From Streptococcus pseudopneumoniae (lineage in GTDB: Bacteria > Bacillota > Bacilli > Lactobacillales > Streptococcaceae): a DNA stretch of 64,000 nucleotides. Numbering within the stretch: the first letter of the stretch is position 1; each line of letters begins with the position of its first letter. Below, in pieces: positions 28,601-38,965 of the stretch. Location of the stretch: the NCBI RefSeq assembly GCF_001073085.1, contig NZ_JVFV01000013.1:62001-126000 (forward strand), in the 5' to 3' direction. The notes beneath the pieces are model-generated. The model made no database searches. It saw only the letters and a list, made by a program, of their open reading frames with translations, and was not told the DNA's origin. Position numbers and translations under genes: made by a program.

Positions 28601-28645
28601 AAAAACAAGGCAAAAACTAGTTACATTTTTGTCTTGTTTTTCTTC
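28601..28645 (-). terminator. intrinsic terminator after proS
   Basis: On the minus strand AACAAGACAAAAA pairs with TTTTTGCCTTGTT, followed by a T-run, 13 bp past the proS stop. Confidence 0.65.
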
Positions 28646-28657
28646 TGATTATAGATT

Positions 28658-31785
<3,128 letters not shown>

Positions 31786-31806
31786 TTAATTTCTATTTAC
31801 CTTTCC

Positions 31807-32610
31807 TTAAAATAAGCCAAAGAGGTGCATAATAGGGAAGACAGCCAGCATGCAATCAAAACGATCCAATACCCCACCATGACCTGGGATAAACTTGCCT
31901 GAGTCTTTGACGCCAAAGTGACGTTTCATTGCACTTTCAATCAAATCTCCCAACTGACCAGCTATACTAAAGAAAATAGCAAAGACCATCATTTTGTAAA
32001 TCCCATAAGGTAAAGCAACAGTACTATCAACTAGCATAAAAATCAAAGTCACTAGCATAGCAGCCACGATACCCCCCATAGCACCCTCTATGGTTTTGTT
32101 AGGGGAAACTCTCGGAGCTAGCTTTCTCTTACCAAACTTCATTCCTACTAGATAGGCTCCACTATCGGTTGCCCAGACCATACACAGTCCCAAAAGCGCC
32201 TTATCCAAACCTGCAATACGAGCATCGACCAAAGCATTAAAGCCAAAGCCAACATAAAAACTCATGGCAATCGGAAAAACAGCATCCTCAATAGTATAGT
32301 TCTTGCTGAAGACTGTTGCCCCTAGTAAAATCAGTATCACGACACTATAAGCTACAACATTCCCATCTACAGGTAAAAACTTCCAGTAGTTTTCCAAAGG
32401 TACGGTCAGAGCAAAGGTTGCTAGTAAAGTCAAGAGCCCTTCAGGCGTCATGGTATTTAAACCCTTCATGCGCAGTAACTCATGTACTCCCAACATCGCC
32501 ACAATCCCCATGGCAATCTGGAGCCATAAGCCACCAATCGCCAAGATTGGGATAAAGATAGCCAAGGCCAAGATAGCAAAAAGGGTTCTCTTTTGTAAAT
32601 CCTGTATCAT
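31807..32610 (-). CDS. cdsA: phosphatidate cytidylyltransferase
   Basis: This 267-aa membrane enzyme makes CDP-diacylglycerol, the branch point to phosphatidylglycerol and cardiolipin. About seven membrane segments precede the family signature near the C-terminus, with KRHFGVKDSGKFIPGHGGVL and D-R-F-D (residues about 232-258). It starts 8 bp after uppS in the same operon. A cardiolipin synthase gene using downstream products is also in this window (54330). Confidence 0.94.
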   Translation of the reverse strand: MIQDLQKRTLFAILALAIFIPILAIGGLWLQIAMGIVAMLGVHELLRMKGLNTMTPEGLLTLLATFALTVPLENYWKFLPVDGNVVAYSVVILILLGATVFSKNYTIEDAVFPIAMSFYVGFGFNALVDARIAGLDKALLGLCMVWATDSGAYLVGMKFGKRKLAPRVSPNKTIEGAMGGIVAAMLVTLIFMLVDSTVALPYGIYKMMVFAIFFSIAGQLGDLIESAMKRHFGVKDSGKFIPGHGGVLDRFDCMLAVFPIMHLFGLF

Positions 32611-32618
32611 AATATCTC

Positions 32619-33371
32619 CTAAACTCCTCCAAAACGACGGTTGCGACGATTGTACTCGATGATAGCTTCTTTCAAGGCTTCCTCATCAAAGTCAGGCCAC
32701 AAGACATCCGTGAAATAGAGCTCGCTATAAGCAGCCTGCCATGGCAAGAAATTACTCAAACGAAGTTCACCGCTGGTCCGAATAATCAAGTCAGGATCAC
32801 GCAAGACTTTTGGCAAATGTCCCGTAAAGAGATATTCCCCAATCAACTCCTCGGTGATATCACCAAGATTGATCTTAGCATCTAAAACATCCTGTGCAAT
32901 CAACTTGACCGCTTGTGTAATCTCAGCTCGTCCACCATAATTAAGGGCAAAATTGAGAATCAATCCTGTATTTAACTTAGTCAGTTCTTCTGCCTTTTTC
33001 AAGGCATCAAAAGTCTGCTTCGGCAAACGATCAGTCTCCCCAATCATTTGAATCTTCATGTTCTTCTGATGCAATTCGGGAACAAACTTATCATAAAATT
33101 CAACAGGTAAGTTCATGATAAATTTGACTTCCTGATCTGGACGGGTCCAGTTTTCAGTCGAGAAGGCATAGACCGTCAAGGCTTTGACTCCCATATCACT
33201 AGCAGCAATGGCTACCGTTCTCAAAGCATCCATCCCAGCCTTATGCCCAAAGACACGTGGTTGCATCCGTTTTTTAGCCCAACGGCCATTCCCATCCATG
33301 ATAACTCCGATATGTGCTGGCACCATTGTGGGGGTTTCTGTTGCTTTATCTTTTTTTAAAAATCCAAACAT
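32619..33371 (-). CDS. uppS: undecaprenyl diphosphate synthase
   Basis: This 250-aa cis-prenyltransferase makes the C55 carrier lipid for wall and capsule synthesis. It has HIGVIMDGNGRWAKKR at the N-terminus (catalytic Asp), YAFSTENWTRP, and the C-terminal DLIIRTSGELRLSNFLPWQ motif. I chose ATG 33371 (MFGFLKKDK) because AGGA lies 8 nt upstream. A TTG-initiated extension to 33389 has no RBS. It is first gene of the four-gene operon behind TGGTATAAT. Confidence 0.95.
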   Translation of the reverse strand: MFGFLKKDKATETPTMVPAHIGVIMDGNGRWAKKRMQPRVFGHKAGMDALRTVAIAASDMGVKALTVYAFSTENWTRPDQEVKFIMNLPVEFYDKFVPELHQKNMKIQMIGETDRLPKQTFDALKKAEELTKLNTGLILNFALNYGGRAEITQAVKLIAQDVLDAKINLGDITEELIGEYLFTGHLPKVLRDPDLIIRTSGELRLSNFLPWQAAYSELYFTDVLWPDFDEEALKEAIIEYNRRNRRFGGV

Positions 33372-33403
33372 GATTGTATTCCTATTCAAAAATCTATCGT
33401 TTC

Positions 33404-33412
33404 ATTATACCA
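33404..33412 (-). promoter_or_regulatory. extended -10 promoter of the uppS operon
   Basis: The minus strand reads TGGTATAAT 33 bp before the uppS ATG. Confidence 0.65.
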
Positions 33413-33496
33413 TATTTTTCACTTTTCTTCTATTATCGTCTATCATTCTACGGCGAAATTTCCCATATATCTCCTATATTTCCAGTATATCAAGCC

Positions 33497-33525
33497 TTGC
33501 AATTCCTAAAGAAAGTTGATACAAT
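33497..33525 (+). promoter_or_regulatory. promoter of the HhH protein gene
   Basis: TTGCAA (33497-33502), a 17-bp spacer, and TACAAT (33520-33525) place transcription start near 33532, just before the leader hairpin at 33543. Confidence 0.65.
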
Positions 33526-33542
33526 AAAATCATAGAGATTCG

Positions 33543-33569
33543 ATCCTTGTTCAGCCACAGGGATTTTTT
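33543..33569 (+). terminator. terminator-like hairpin in the leader of the HhH gene
   Basis: ATCCTTG (33543-33549) pairs with CAGGGAT (33558-33564), followed by TTTTTT. It lies between the promoter and the RBS and could reduce or regulate readthrough. A short upstream terminator of this kind is unusual. Confidence 0.55.
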
Positions 33570-33586
33570 ATTGAAAGGATTTTATC

Positions 33587-33982
33587 ATGTCAAAGACACT
33601 CCAACGTAAAAAACAATTGAGAAACAGCCTACGTCGCTCAGGTGCATTTTCAAGCACTGTAAACAAGGTTGTCGAAGAAACAAAAAAAGTTGTAAAACAT
33701 GCTGAAAAAGCAGCAAGCGATGCAGGTAAAGCTGTCTCTAAAAAGGTTGAAAAAACTGTAGAAGCAACCAAAGAGCAAGCTCAAAAAGTTGCTACTTCTG
33801 TAGAAGATTTCGCAGCTAACCTAGGGGGACTTTCAGTTGACCGCGCTAAAACTTTCTACGATGAAGGTATCAAGTCTGCTGCTGACTTCAAAAACTGGAC
33901 AGAAAAAGAGCTCCTTGCCTTGAAAGGAATCGGTCCAGCTACGATCAAGAAATTAAAAGAAAACGGCATCAAGTTCAAGTAA
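33587..33982 (+). CDS. small basic protein with a C-terminal helix-hairpin-helix
   Basis: This 131-aa protein is Lys/Ala-rich and probably helical through its middle (about 20-75; repeated VEETKK, AEKAA, VEKTVEATK heptads). It ends in a helix-hairpin-helix DNA-binding-like module: LLALKGIGPATIKKLKENGI (about 108-127). Its last 40 residues closely match the C-terminus of the 413-aa protein at 36568. The function is unknown, and non-specific DNA binding is a fair guess. RBS AAAGGA. Confidence 0.75.
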   Translation: MSKTLQRKKQLRNSLRRSGAFSSTVNKVVEETKKVVKHAEKAASDAGKAVSKKVEKTVEATKEQAQKVATSVEDFAANLGGLSVDRAKTFYDEGIKSAADFKNWTEKELLALKGIGPATIKKLKENGIKFK

Positions 33983-33995
33983 TCTTTCTTGTTCC

Positions 33996-34024
33996 TTGCT
34001 TTTCCGTCAAAAACTTGTTAAAAT
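33996..34024 (+). promoter_or_regulatory. promoter of the T-box leader
   Basis: TTGCTT (33996-34001), a 17-bp spacer and TAAAAT (34019-34024) place the start near 34031, at the first base of stem I. Confidence 0.65.
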
Positions 34025-34028
34025 AAAG

Positions 34029-34326
34029 CCATTAGAGGTGTTTTGAGTCCCACATTTTACAGAAAGTGGCGGTGCTGAGAAGTCCACAAATGTGTCAAAA
34101 CTGGTTGCTAATGGATGAAATTAAAAATTGAAATATAAATCTTTTTGTTTCCTTTTAGGACTAGACAGCGAGTTGCAGGCTGTACTCAAGTACGGCAAGA
34201 CGAGCTAACGACGTCATAAAAGAGAAACAAGAAGATTAAAGTTGCGGGCATCTGCCCGAAATTGGGTGGTACCGCGGATTAACACATTCGTCCCTGTCAG
34301 ATTGATGGCAGGGGCGATTTTTATTT
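34029..34326 (+). ncRNA. T-box leader, probably valine-specific
   Basis: CCATTAG (34029) and CTAATGG (34108 region) close stem I, with the GGTGCTGAGAA distal segment inside. CGGGCA-TC-TGCCCG forms stem III. The T-box AATTGGGTGGTACCGCGG (34260-34277) lies before a terminator (34289-34324). Val codons lie in the specifier-side strand (GTC at 34094, GTT at 34104). I cannot decide which is read. T-boxes sense uncharged tRNA. The nearest synthetase downstream is valS, 4.6 kb away. An RUP-like core (34160-34215) enlarges the middle of the leader. Confidence 0.88.
34289..34324 (+). terminator. T-box regulated terminator
   Basis: CGTCCCTGTC pairs with GGCAGGGGCG, followed by a T-run. It competes with the antiterminator built from the T-box sequence. 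Confidence 0.85.
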
Positions 34327-34352
34327 TAGACCCCTAGCCAAAGGAGGTTGTC

Positions 34353-34931
34353 ATGAAACAATCTTTTAACACCAGCAAGCTCTACTATGGTTTTCCTATC
34401 TTCATCTTGGGATATCAGGACAAGAACTTTGGGCACAATATCACGACCTGCAGTTCCTCTTATAGCCTGGGAGATTGGCTAGTCATCGGTGTTGGCGCTG
34501 AGGAAAATGCGGCTGACCAGATTAAGCATTATCAACAGTTTACCGTAAACATCCCTGATGAAAACTTCATGCTCGAAATGGAGCAGGCTGGTTTTATCAG
34601 CCATCGGGAAAAGTTAAAACACCTAGGGCTTGACTACGAAATTTCTGTACGGACTCAGGCCCCGATTTTAGAGGCATGTCCAGTCGTATTGGACTGTCAG
34701 GTGGATCGGATTATCGAGGAAGATGGCATCTGCCATATCTTTGCCAAGATTCTCGAGCGACTGGCTGATCCAGAGCTCTTGGACGATAAAGAGCATTTTA
34801 AAAATGACTGCTTTGCCCCAACTTACTTTATGGGGGACGGTCATCAACGCGTTTACCGTTATCTGGATGACCGAGTCGATCCCATGGGAAGCTTCATCAA
34901 GAAAGCGAGGAAGAAGAATGACAAGAGCTGA
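34353..34931 (+). CDS. flavin reductase-like FMN-binding protein
   Basis: This 192-aa protein belongs to the flavin_reduct split-barrel group: YGFPIFILGYQDKNFGHNIT, SSYSLGDWLVIGVG, the QFTVNIPDENF segment and CPVVLDCQVDRIIEEDG fit the family order. The substrate is unknown. It is the first gene after the T-box terminator, so its expression should rise when the cognate tRNA is uncharged. It overlaps the next GNAT gene by 14 bp. RBS AAAGGAGG. Confidence 0.8.
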   Translation: MKQSFNTSKLYYGFPIFILGYQDKNFGHNITTCSSSYSLGDWLVIGVGAEENAADQIKHYQQFTVNIPDENFMLEMEQAGFISHREKLKHLGLDYEISVRTQAPILEACPVVLDCQVDRIIEEDGICHIFAKILERLADPELLDDKEHFKNDCFAPTYFMGDGHQRVYRYLDDRVDPMGSFIKKARKKNDKS

Positions 34932-35484
34932 ACTGCCAGAACAAATCGAAACGGAGCGTCTGGTCTTACGAGTCCGTACCGTGGCGGATGCCGAGGATAT
35001 CTTTGACTATGCTAGTCGTCCAGAAGTCTCTTACCCAGCAGGCTTCCCACCCGTCAAGAGCTTGGAAGATGAGATTTATTACCTAGAACATATCCTTCCC
35101 GAGCGCAACGAAAAAGAAAATCTCCCAGCAGGCTACGGAATTATCGTTAAAGGAACCGATACAATCATTGGTTCTGTCGATTTCCCCCGTCGCTACGAAG
35201 ACGATGTGCTGGAGATTGGCTATACCTTGCACCCGGATTATTGGGGTCGCGGTTATGTACCAGAAGCAGCGCGTGCCTTGATTGATTTAGCTTTTAAAGA
35301 ACTAAACCTACACAAGATTGAACTATCTTGCTTTGGTTACAACCTTCAAAGTCAACGTGTCGCTGAGAAACTGGGCTTCACCCTCGAAGCTCGCATCCGA
35401 GACCGCAAAGATGCCCAAGGCAATCGCTGTGATGATTTGAGATACGGCTTACTGAAGAATGAGTGGGAGGAAACTGTTAGATGA
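34918..35484 (+). CDS. GNAT acetyltransferase (RimJ/RimL type)
   Basis: This 188-aa protein has the N-terminal TERLVLRVRTVADAEDIFDY and the CoA segment LHPDYWGRGYVPEAARALID, followed by HKIELSCFGYNLQSQRVAEK and LGF. I chose ATG 34918 from the GAGGAAG upstream and family start. A longer frame from 34723 lies inside the flavin reductase gene. A decayed copy of its 3' end lies 1 kb downstream (36457-36560), beyond the membrane-protein gene. Confidence 0.85.
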   Translation: MTRAELPEQIETERLVLRVRTVADAEDIFDYASRPEVSYPAGFPPVKSLEDEIYYLEHILPERNEKENLPAGYGIIVKGTDTIIGSVDFPRRYEDDVLEIGYTLHPDYWGRGYVPEAARALIDLAFKELNLHKIELSCFGYNLQSQRVAEKLGFTLEARIRDRKDAQGNRCDDLRYGLLKNEWEETVR

Positions 35485-35544
35485 ATTGTTCAAAAATTTC
35501 GAACAGTTTGGAGATAATATTAGTAATTCAAAGAGAGGTGAAAA

Positions 35545-36429
35545 ATGAATACAGATCAGATTATTATTCTGCTCAGTGGAGCAGGTCTAGGAGCTGTTTT
35601 AAGTGCATTTTTAGTTTTTATAAATAATAGCAAAAAGAATAAACTAGATTTTATAACTAAAGAACGTTCAGAGTGGAGAAAGGATATTCAAATTATTTTA
35701 GATGACTTGGGTAAAGTAGGTAAGCGTGCAGAAGCTATACAACGTTTAAAGTCACGAATTAATCCATACGGAAAGAGTTTGACAGTTAAGAATGGAGATA
35801 ATTTTTATTTATATGAAGGTCATATCTGGAGTTTGATTAATACAATTGATATAACCAATACTAGTCAAATAGAAAAGTTATCCGATTATGTGCAACTACT
35901 CTGGAAATATGACTGGGAGAGATCCAAGCGGGAAATAAAATTTGATATTTTTAATAGTTTTATATACTTTATTCTTGTTATCGGATCCATATCTAATTCT
36001 TTATTAATCCTTTTTAAATTTGACGAATTTTGGTGGAAGGTTTTATTGTGCTCATCATCAATCATTATGATAATACATACATTCTACTTCGAAGAATTTA
36101 CTAAAAAAATTAAAAAATGGACTGTACTTGATGTCCTATATCTTGTGTTATTAATTATGTCAATGTATGCTAGTATGTATGCTATGTTATTTTGGATAAT
36201 TCCTACTAACACAACCACATTGGATATGATCATCTCCGCTTTATTGATATATATACCATTAATAGGTACGGAGCGAAATATTATTTTGAAAGCCAATAAT
36301 GAAGAAAAAGAATATATAGACGCTTTAAAGGAAAAAGAGGAAAACGACAAACACATATCTAAACAACCTCAAGGAGTTCAAAAGTCTAAAACTTTTTCAA
36401 TCACAATTTCTACCACCAAACGTAACTAG
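35545..36429 (+). CDS. uncharacterised membrane protein, AT-rich gene
   Basis: I do not recognise this 294-aa protein. It has an N-terminal membrane helix (about 5-27), a soluble stretch of about 110 residues (LDFITKERSEWRKDIQIILD, where many residues suggest a helical segment) and four hydrophobic segments between about 140 and 260. A charged, Lys/Glu-rich cytoplasmic tail follows. The base composition is visibly more AT-rich than its neighbours. It sits between the intact 3' end of the GNAT gene and a decayed copy of that end, suggesting it was inserted. RBS AGAGAGGTG. Confidence 0.65.
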   Translation: MNTDQIIILLSGAGLGAVLSAFLVFINNSKKNKLDFITKERSEWRKDIQIILDDLGKVGKRAEAIQRLKSRINPYGKSLTVKNGDNFYLYEGHIWSLINTIDITNTSQIEKLSDYVQLLWKYDWERSKREIKFDIFNSFIYFILVIGSISNSLLILFKFDEFWWKVLLCSSSIIMIIHTFYFEEFTKKIKKWTVLDVLYLVLLIMSMYASMYAMLFWIIPTNTTTLDMIISALLIYIPLIGTERNIILKANNEEKEYIDALKEKEENDKHISKQPQGVQKSKTFSITISTTKRN

Positions 36430-36456
36430 AAAACTCTACCTTAATTAAGCTTGAGG

Positions 36457-36560
36457 CACAACCTTCAAAGTCAACGAATCGCTGAGAAAGTGGTTTTCCC
36501 CATTAATGCTTGTATCTCTAAGGCAGTCGAGATAGGACCTATTGAAGAATGAGTTAGAGG
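36457..36560 (+). pseudogene. decayed duplicate of the GNAT 3' end
   Basis: CAACCTTCAAAGTCAACG and CGCTGAGAAA are shared with 35341-35370, and ATTGAAGAATGAG with the last codons of the intact GNAT gene. The middle is shortened. It contains no usable reading frame. Confidence 0.75.
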
Positions 36561-36567
36561 AGAATAG

Positions 36568-37809
36568 ATGCCTAAAAAGAAAAATAGAAAAAAAGAATTA
36601 AAACGACAGCAAAAGTTGGATATCAAAGTTATTTCTGAAGAAGAGGCTGCTTGGACAGAAATCATGGCCAAAAATCCAACTTTTGTAGAACGTCGGACCA
36701 TTCAAAACTTCGATGAACTACATACAGCAGTGATGCAATATGCTGATGAACACGGAGAGTATCCAGATGTTCAGCTAATCAATTACCAACTGAAAAATGG
36801 AATTTTTGACTGGCATGAAGATCATGCTTTATTTAGAGAAGCTATGCATACTCCGAATACACAGAAGAGAAATAAACTGTTAAAGCAAGTTTTAAAAATC
36901 AATCCAAATTATTTTGCTGCTGATTTCCACCTATTCTTATCAGAAGTTGAAGATTTTGATTTGCCAACCTTTAAAAAAGTATTGGATTTTGAAATTCTAG
37001 TTTTAGAAAAATGGAAAATGAACGGATACAATAGTTGGAATTATTTTGAAGCACGCCCTATCCTGTCTGCTCTGATGTTCCTGATTGAATATTATATGAC
37101 GGAGAACCTTAATTATAAGGCTTTAGAATTGATTAATCTATATTTGAGTAAGCGACCAGAACGGTTTCCTCCTAATTTTGTCTTCTGTATGCTTTCCTTG
37201 TATCATATTACTGGTCAGGAGCTAAAGGTTGAACGTTTCTATCATGAAGAATTAAATAAGGGCAAATGGGATGATACCATTCTTATTCATGCCATCATCT
37301 CTGCTTTTTCTCAAGGAAAAATTGAGGAAGCAAGTCAGCTATTTGCAAAATTAGTGGAAATCAATGATGAAGCTGTTGAATTCTTTATAGAGGAAGATTG
37401 GCAATCCAAAGTTATAGATATCGAAGACCAAGAATGCTATTGTCCAAATTCAGTTGAATCGCTACAAGCTAGTTTGTATCCTTTGTTTGATTATTTACTA
37501 GAAAATATTATTTTAACAAAATTTCTAACAAACGAAGCTAAGAAGTTCCATCGTAAACCAGTATTTTCGAAGCATTCCAGTATGATAAGAAATTTATCCA
37601 AGGTAAACGACTGGTACTCCTTTATGAGCGAGGAAAAAATGAAGGGAATCCGGATGGATCTTGTTCACATCTTTGTTGAAAATGGGATTCGTAGGTCTAC
37701 AGATTTCAAAAAATGGACCGAAAAAGAAGTTCTCGCCTTGAAGGGAATTGGTCCCGCTACCGTTCAAAAACTGAAAGAAAACGGTATACAGTTTAAGAAC
37801 GAGAAGTAA
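36568..37809 (+). CDS. TPR-like protein with C-terminal helix-hairpin-helix
   Basis: This 413-aa protein starts with a basic segment (KKKNRKKELKRQQK), then a largely helical region (about 85-300) that resembles degenerate tetratricopeptide repeats (KALELINLYLSKRPE, KIEEASQLFAKLVEINDEA). It ends in a helix-hairpin-helix (LALKGIGPATVQKLKENGI) nearly identical to the tail of the 131-aa protein at 33587. The function is unknown, and the same tail on two neighbouring proteins suggests module transfer within the locus. RBS AGAGGAG. The RhuM gene follows after 31 bp. Confidence 0.7.
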   Translation: MPKKKNRKKELKRQQKLDIKVISEEEAAWTEIMAKNPTFVERRTIQNFDELHTAVMQYADEHGEYPDVQLINYQLKNGIFDWHEDHALFREAMHTPNTQKRNKLLKQVLKINPNYFAADFHLFLSEVEDFDLPTFKKVLDFEILVLEKWKMNGYNSWNYFEARPILSALMFLIEYYMTENLNYKALELINLYLSKRPERFPPNFVFCMLSLYHITGQELKVERFYHEELNKGKWDDTILIHAIISAFSQGKIEEASQLFAKLVEINDEAVEFFIEEDWQSKVIDIEDQECYCPNSVESLQASLYPLFDYLLENIILTKFLTNEAKKFHRKPVFSKHSSMIRNLSKVNDWYSFMSEEKMKGIRMDLVHIFVENGIRRSTDFKKWTEKEVLALKGIGPATVQKLKENGIQFKNEK

Positions 37810-37840
37810 TTGTTTATTGAAGGGAGGAGGTGGAATTGTC

Positions 37841-38842
37841 TTGAATGAAATTTCTAATTTCATCCTGTATACTACACCCAATGGCGACGTTCAGCTAGAT
37901 ATCCTTTTACAAGATGAAAATCTTTGGTTAACTCAAAAAGGTCTTGCGGAGCTCTTTGGAGTTGAACGAAGTGTCATTACAAAGCACTTGAAAAACATTT
38001 ATGATAGTGGTGAGTTGGCTAAGGTATCAACTTGTGCAAAATTTGCACAGGTTCAACAAGAGGGAAATAGAACTGTCCGGCGTGAACTTGAGTATTACAA
38101 TCTAGATACTATCATTTCAGTTGGCTATCGCGTAAATTCCAGCAAGGCTACTCAATTTAGAATTTGGGCAACCAATACCTTGAAAGAATTTATCATCAAA
38201 GGTTTTATTTTGGATGATGAACGCTTGAAACAAGGACAGACAGTTTTCGGACAAGATTATTTCCGTGAACTTTTAGAACGAATTCGCTCTATTCGTTCTA
38301 GCGAACGCCGAATCTATCAGCAAATTACGGATATCTTTGCCGAATGTGCCATAGATTATGATCGAAACTCAGATATTACTAAAAATTTCTATGCTATGGT
38401 GCAAAATAAATTTCATTATGCAATTACTGGAAGTACTGCTGCAGAAATTATCTATCAGCAAGCCGATGCTAGTAAAGAAAAAATGGGATTAACTACTTGG
38501 AAGAATGCACCTGATGGACGAGTGCTCAAATCAGATGTAACTGTAGCCAAAAATTATTTGCAAGAAAAAGAAATTCGACAACTAGAGCGAACTGTTACAG
38601 CCTACTTTGATTATATCGAGGGTTTGGTTGAGCGCCGTAATACTTTTACAATGCGAGGATTGGCAGATAGTATTGATCGCTTTCTATCTTTTAATGAATA
38701 TGAAATCTTAGAAGGAAAAGGAAGTATTTCCAAGAGACAAGCAGACTCAAAAGCCATCCAAGAGTATGAAAAATTTAACCGAATTCAAAAAATCATGTCA
38801 GATTTTGATAAACATATTATGAAGATAATGAGAGAAAGTTAA
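37841..38842 (+). CDS. RhuM-family protein
   Basis: This 333-aa protein belongs to the RhuM (virulence protein/Fic-like DOC neighbour) family: QDENLWLTQKGLAELFGVER (predicted HTH), VITKHLKNIYDSGEL, NLDTIISVGYRVNSSKATQF and RIWATNTLKEFIIKGF. RhuM genes often accompany restriction-modification or phage-related islands, but their activity is not established. The start is a TTG at 37841 with GGGAGGAGG 10 nt upstream. The frame can be extended to TTG 37817, but that start precedes the RBS. It lies just before valS. Confidence 0.8.
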   Translation: MNEISNFILYTTPNGDVQLDILLQDENLWLTQKGLAELFGVERSVITKHLKNIYDSGELAKVSTCAKFAQVQQEGNRTVRRELEYYNLDTIISVGYRVNSSKATQFRIWATNTLKEFIIKGFILDDERLKQGQTVFGQDYFRELLERIRSIRSSERRIYQQITDIFAECAIDYDRNSDITKNFYAMVQNKFHYAITGSTAAEIIYQQADASKEKMGLTTWKNAPDGRVLKSDVTVAKNYLQEKEIRQLERTVTAYFDYIEGLVERRNTFTMRGLADSIDRFLSFNEYEILEGKGSISKRQADSKAIQEYEKFNRIQKIMSDFDKHIMKIMRES

Positions 38843-38965
38843 TGCAAAATTTTTCACCGTTTCTTTGCTTATAGAAGATAATGAGAAAAACAAGATGAGT
38901 TGAATCAAAGTTTATCTCCCACATACTAATTTTATTTAAAGATATTAACTAGAAAGGACACACAC

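Noticed and set aside
34723..34917. Upstream extension of the GNAT gene
   Set aside because: It lies wholly within the flavin reductase gene in another frame. ATG 34918 has an RBS.
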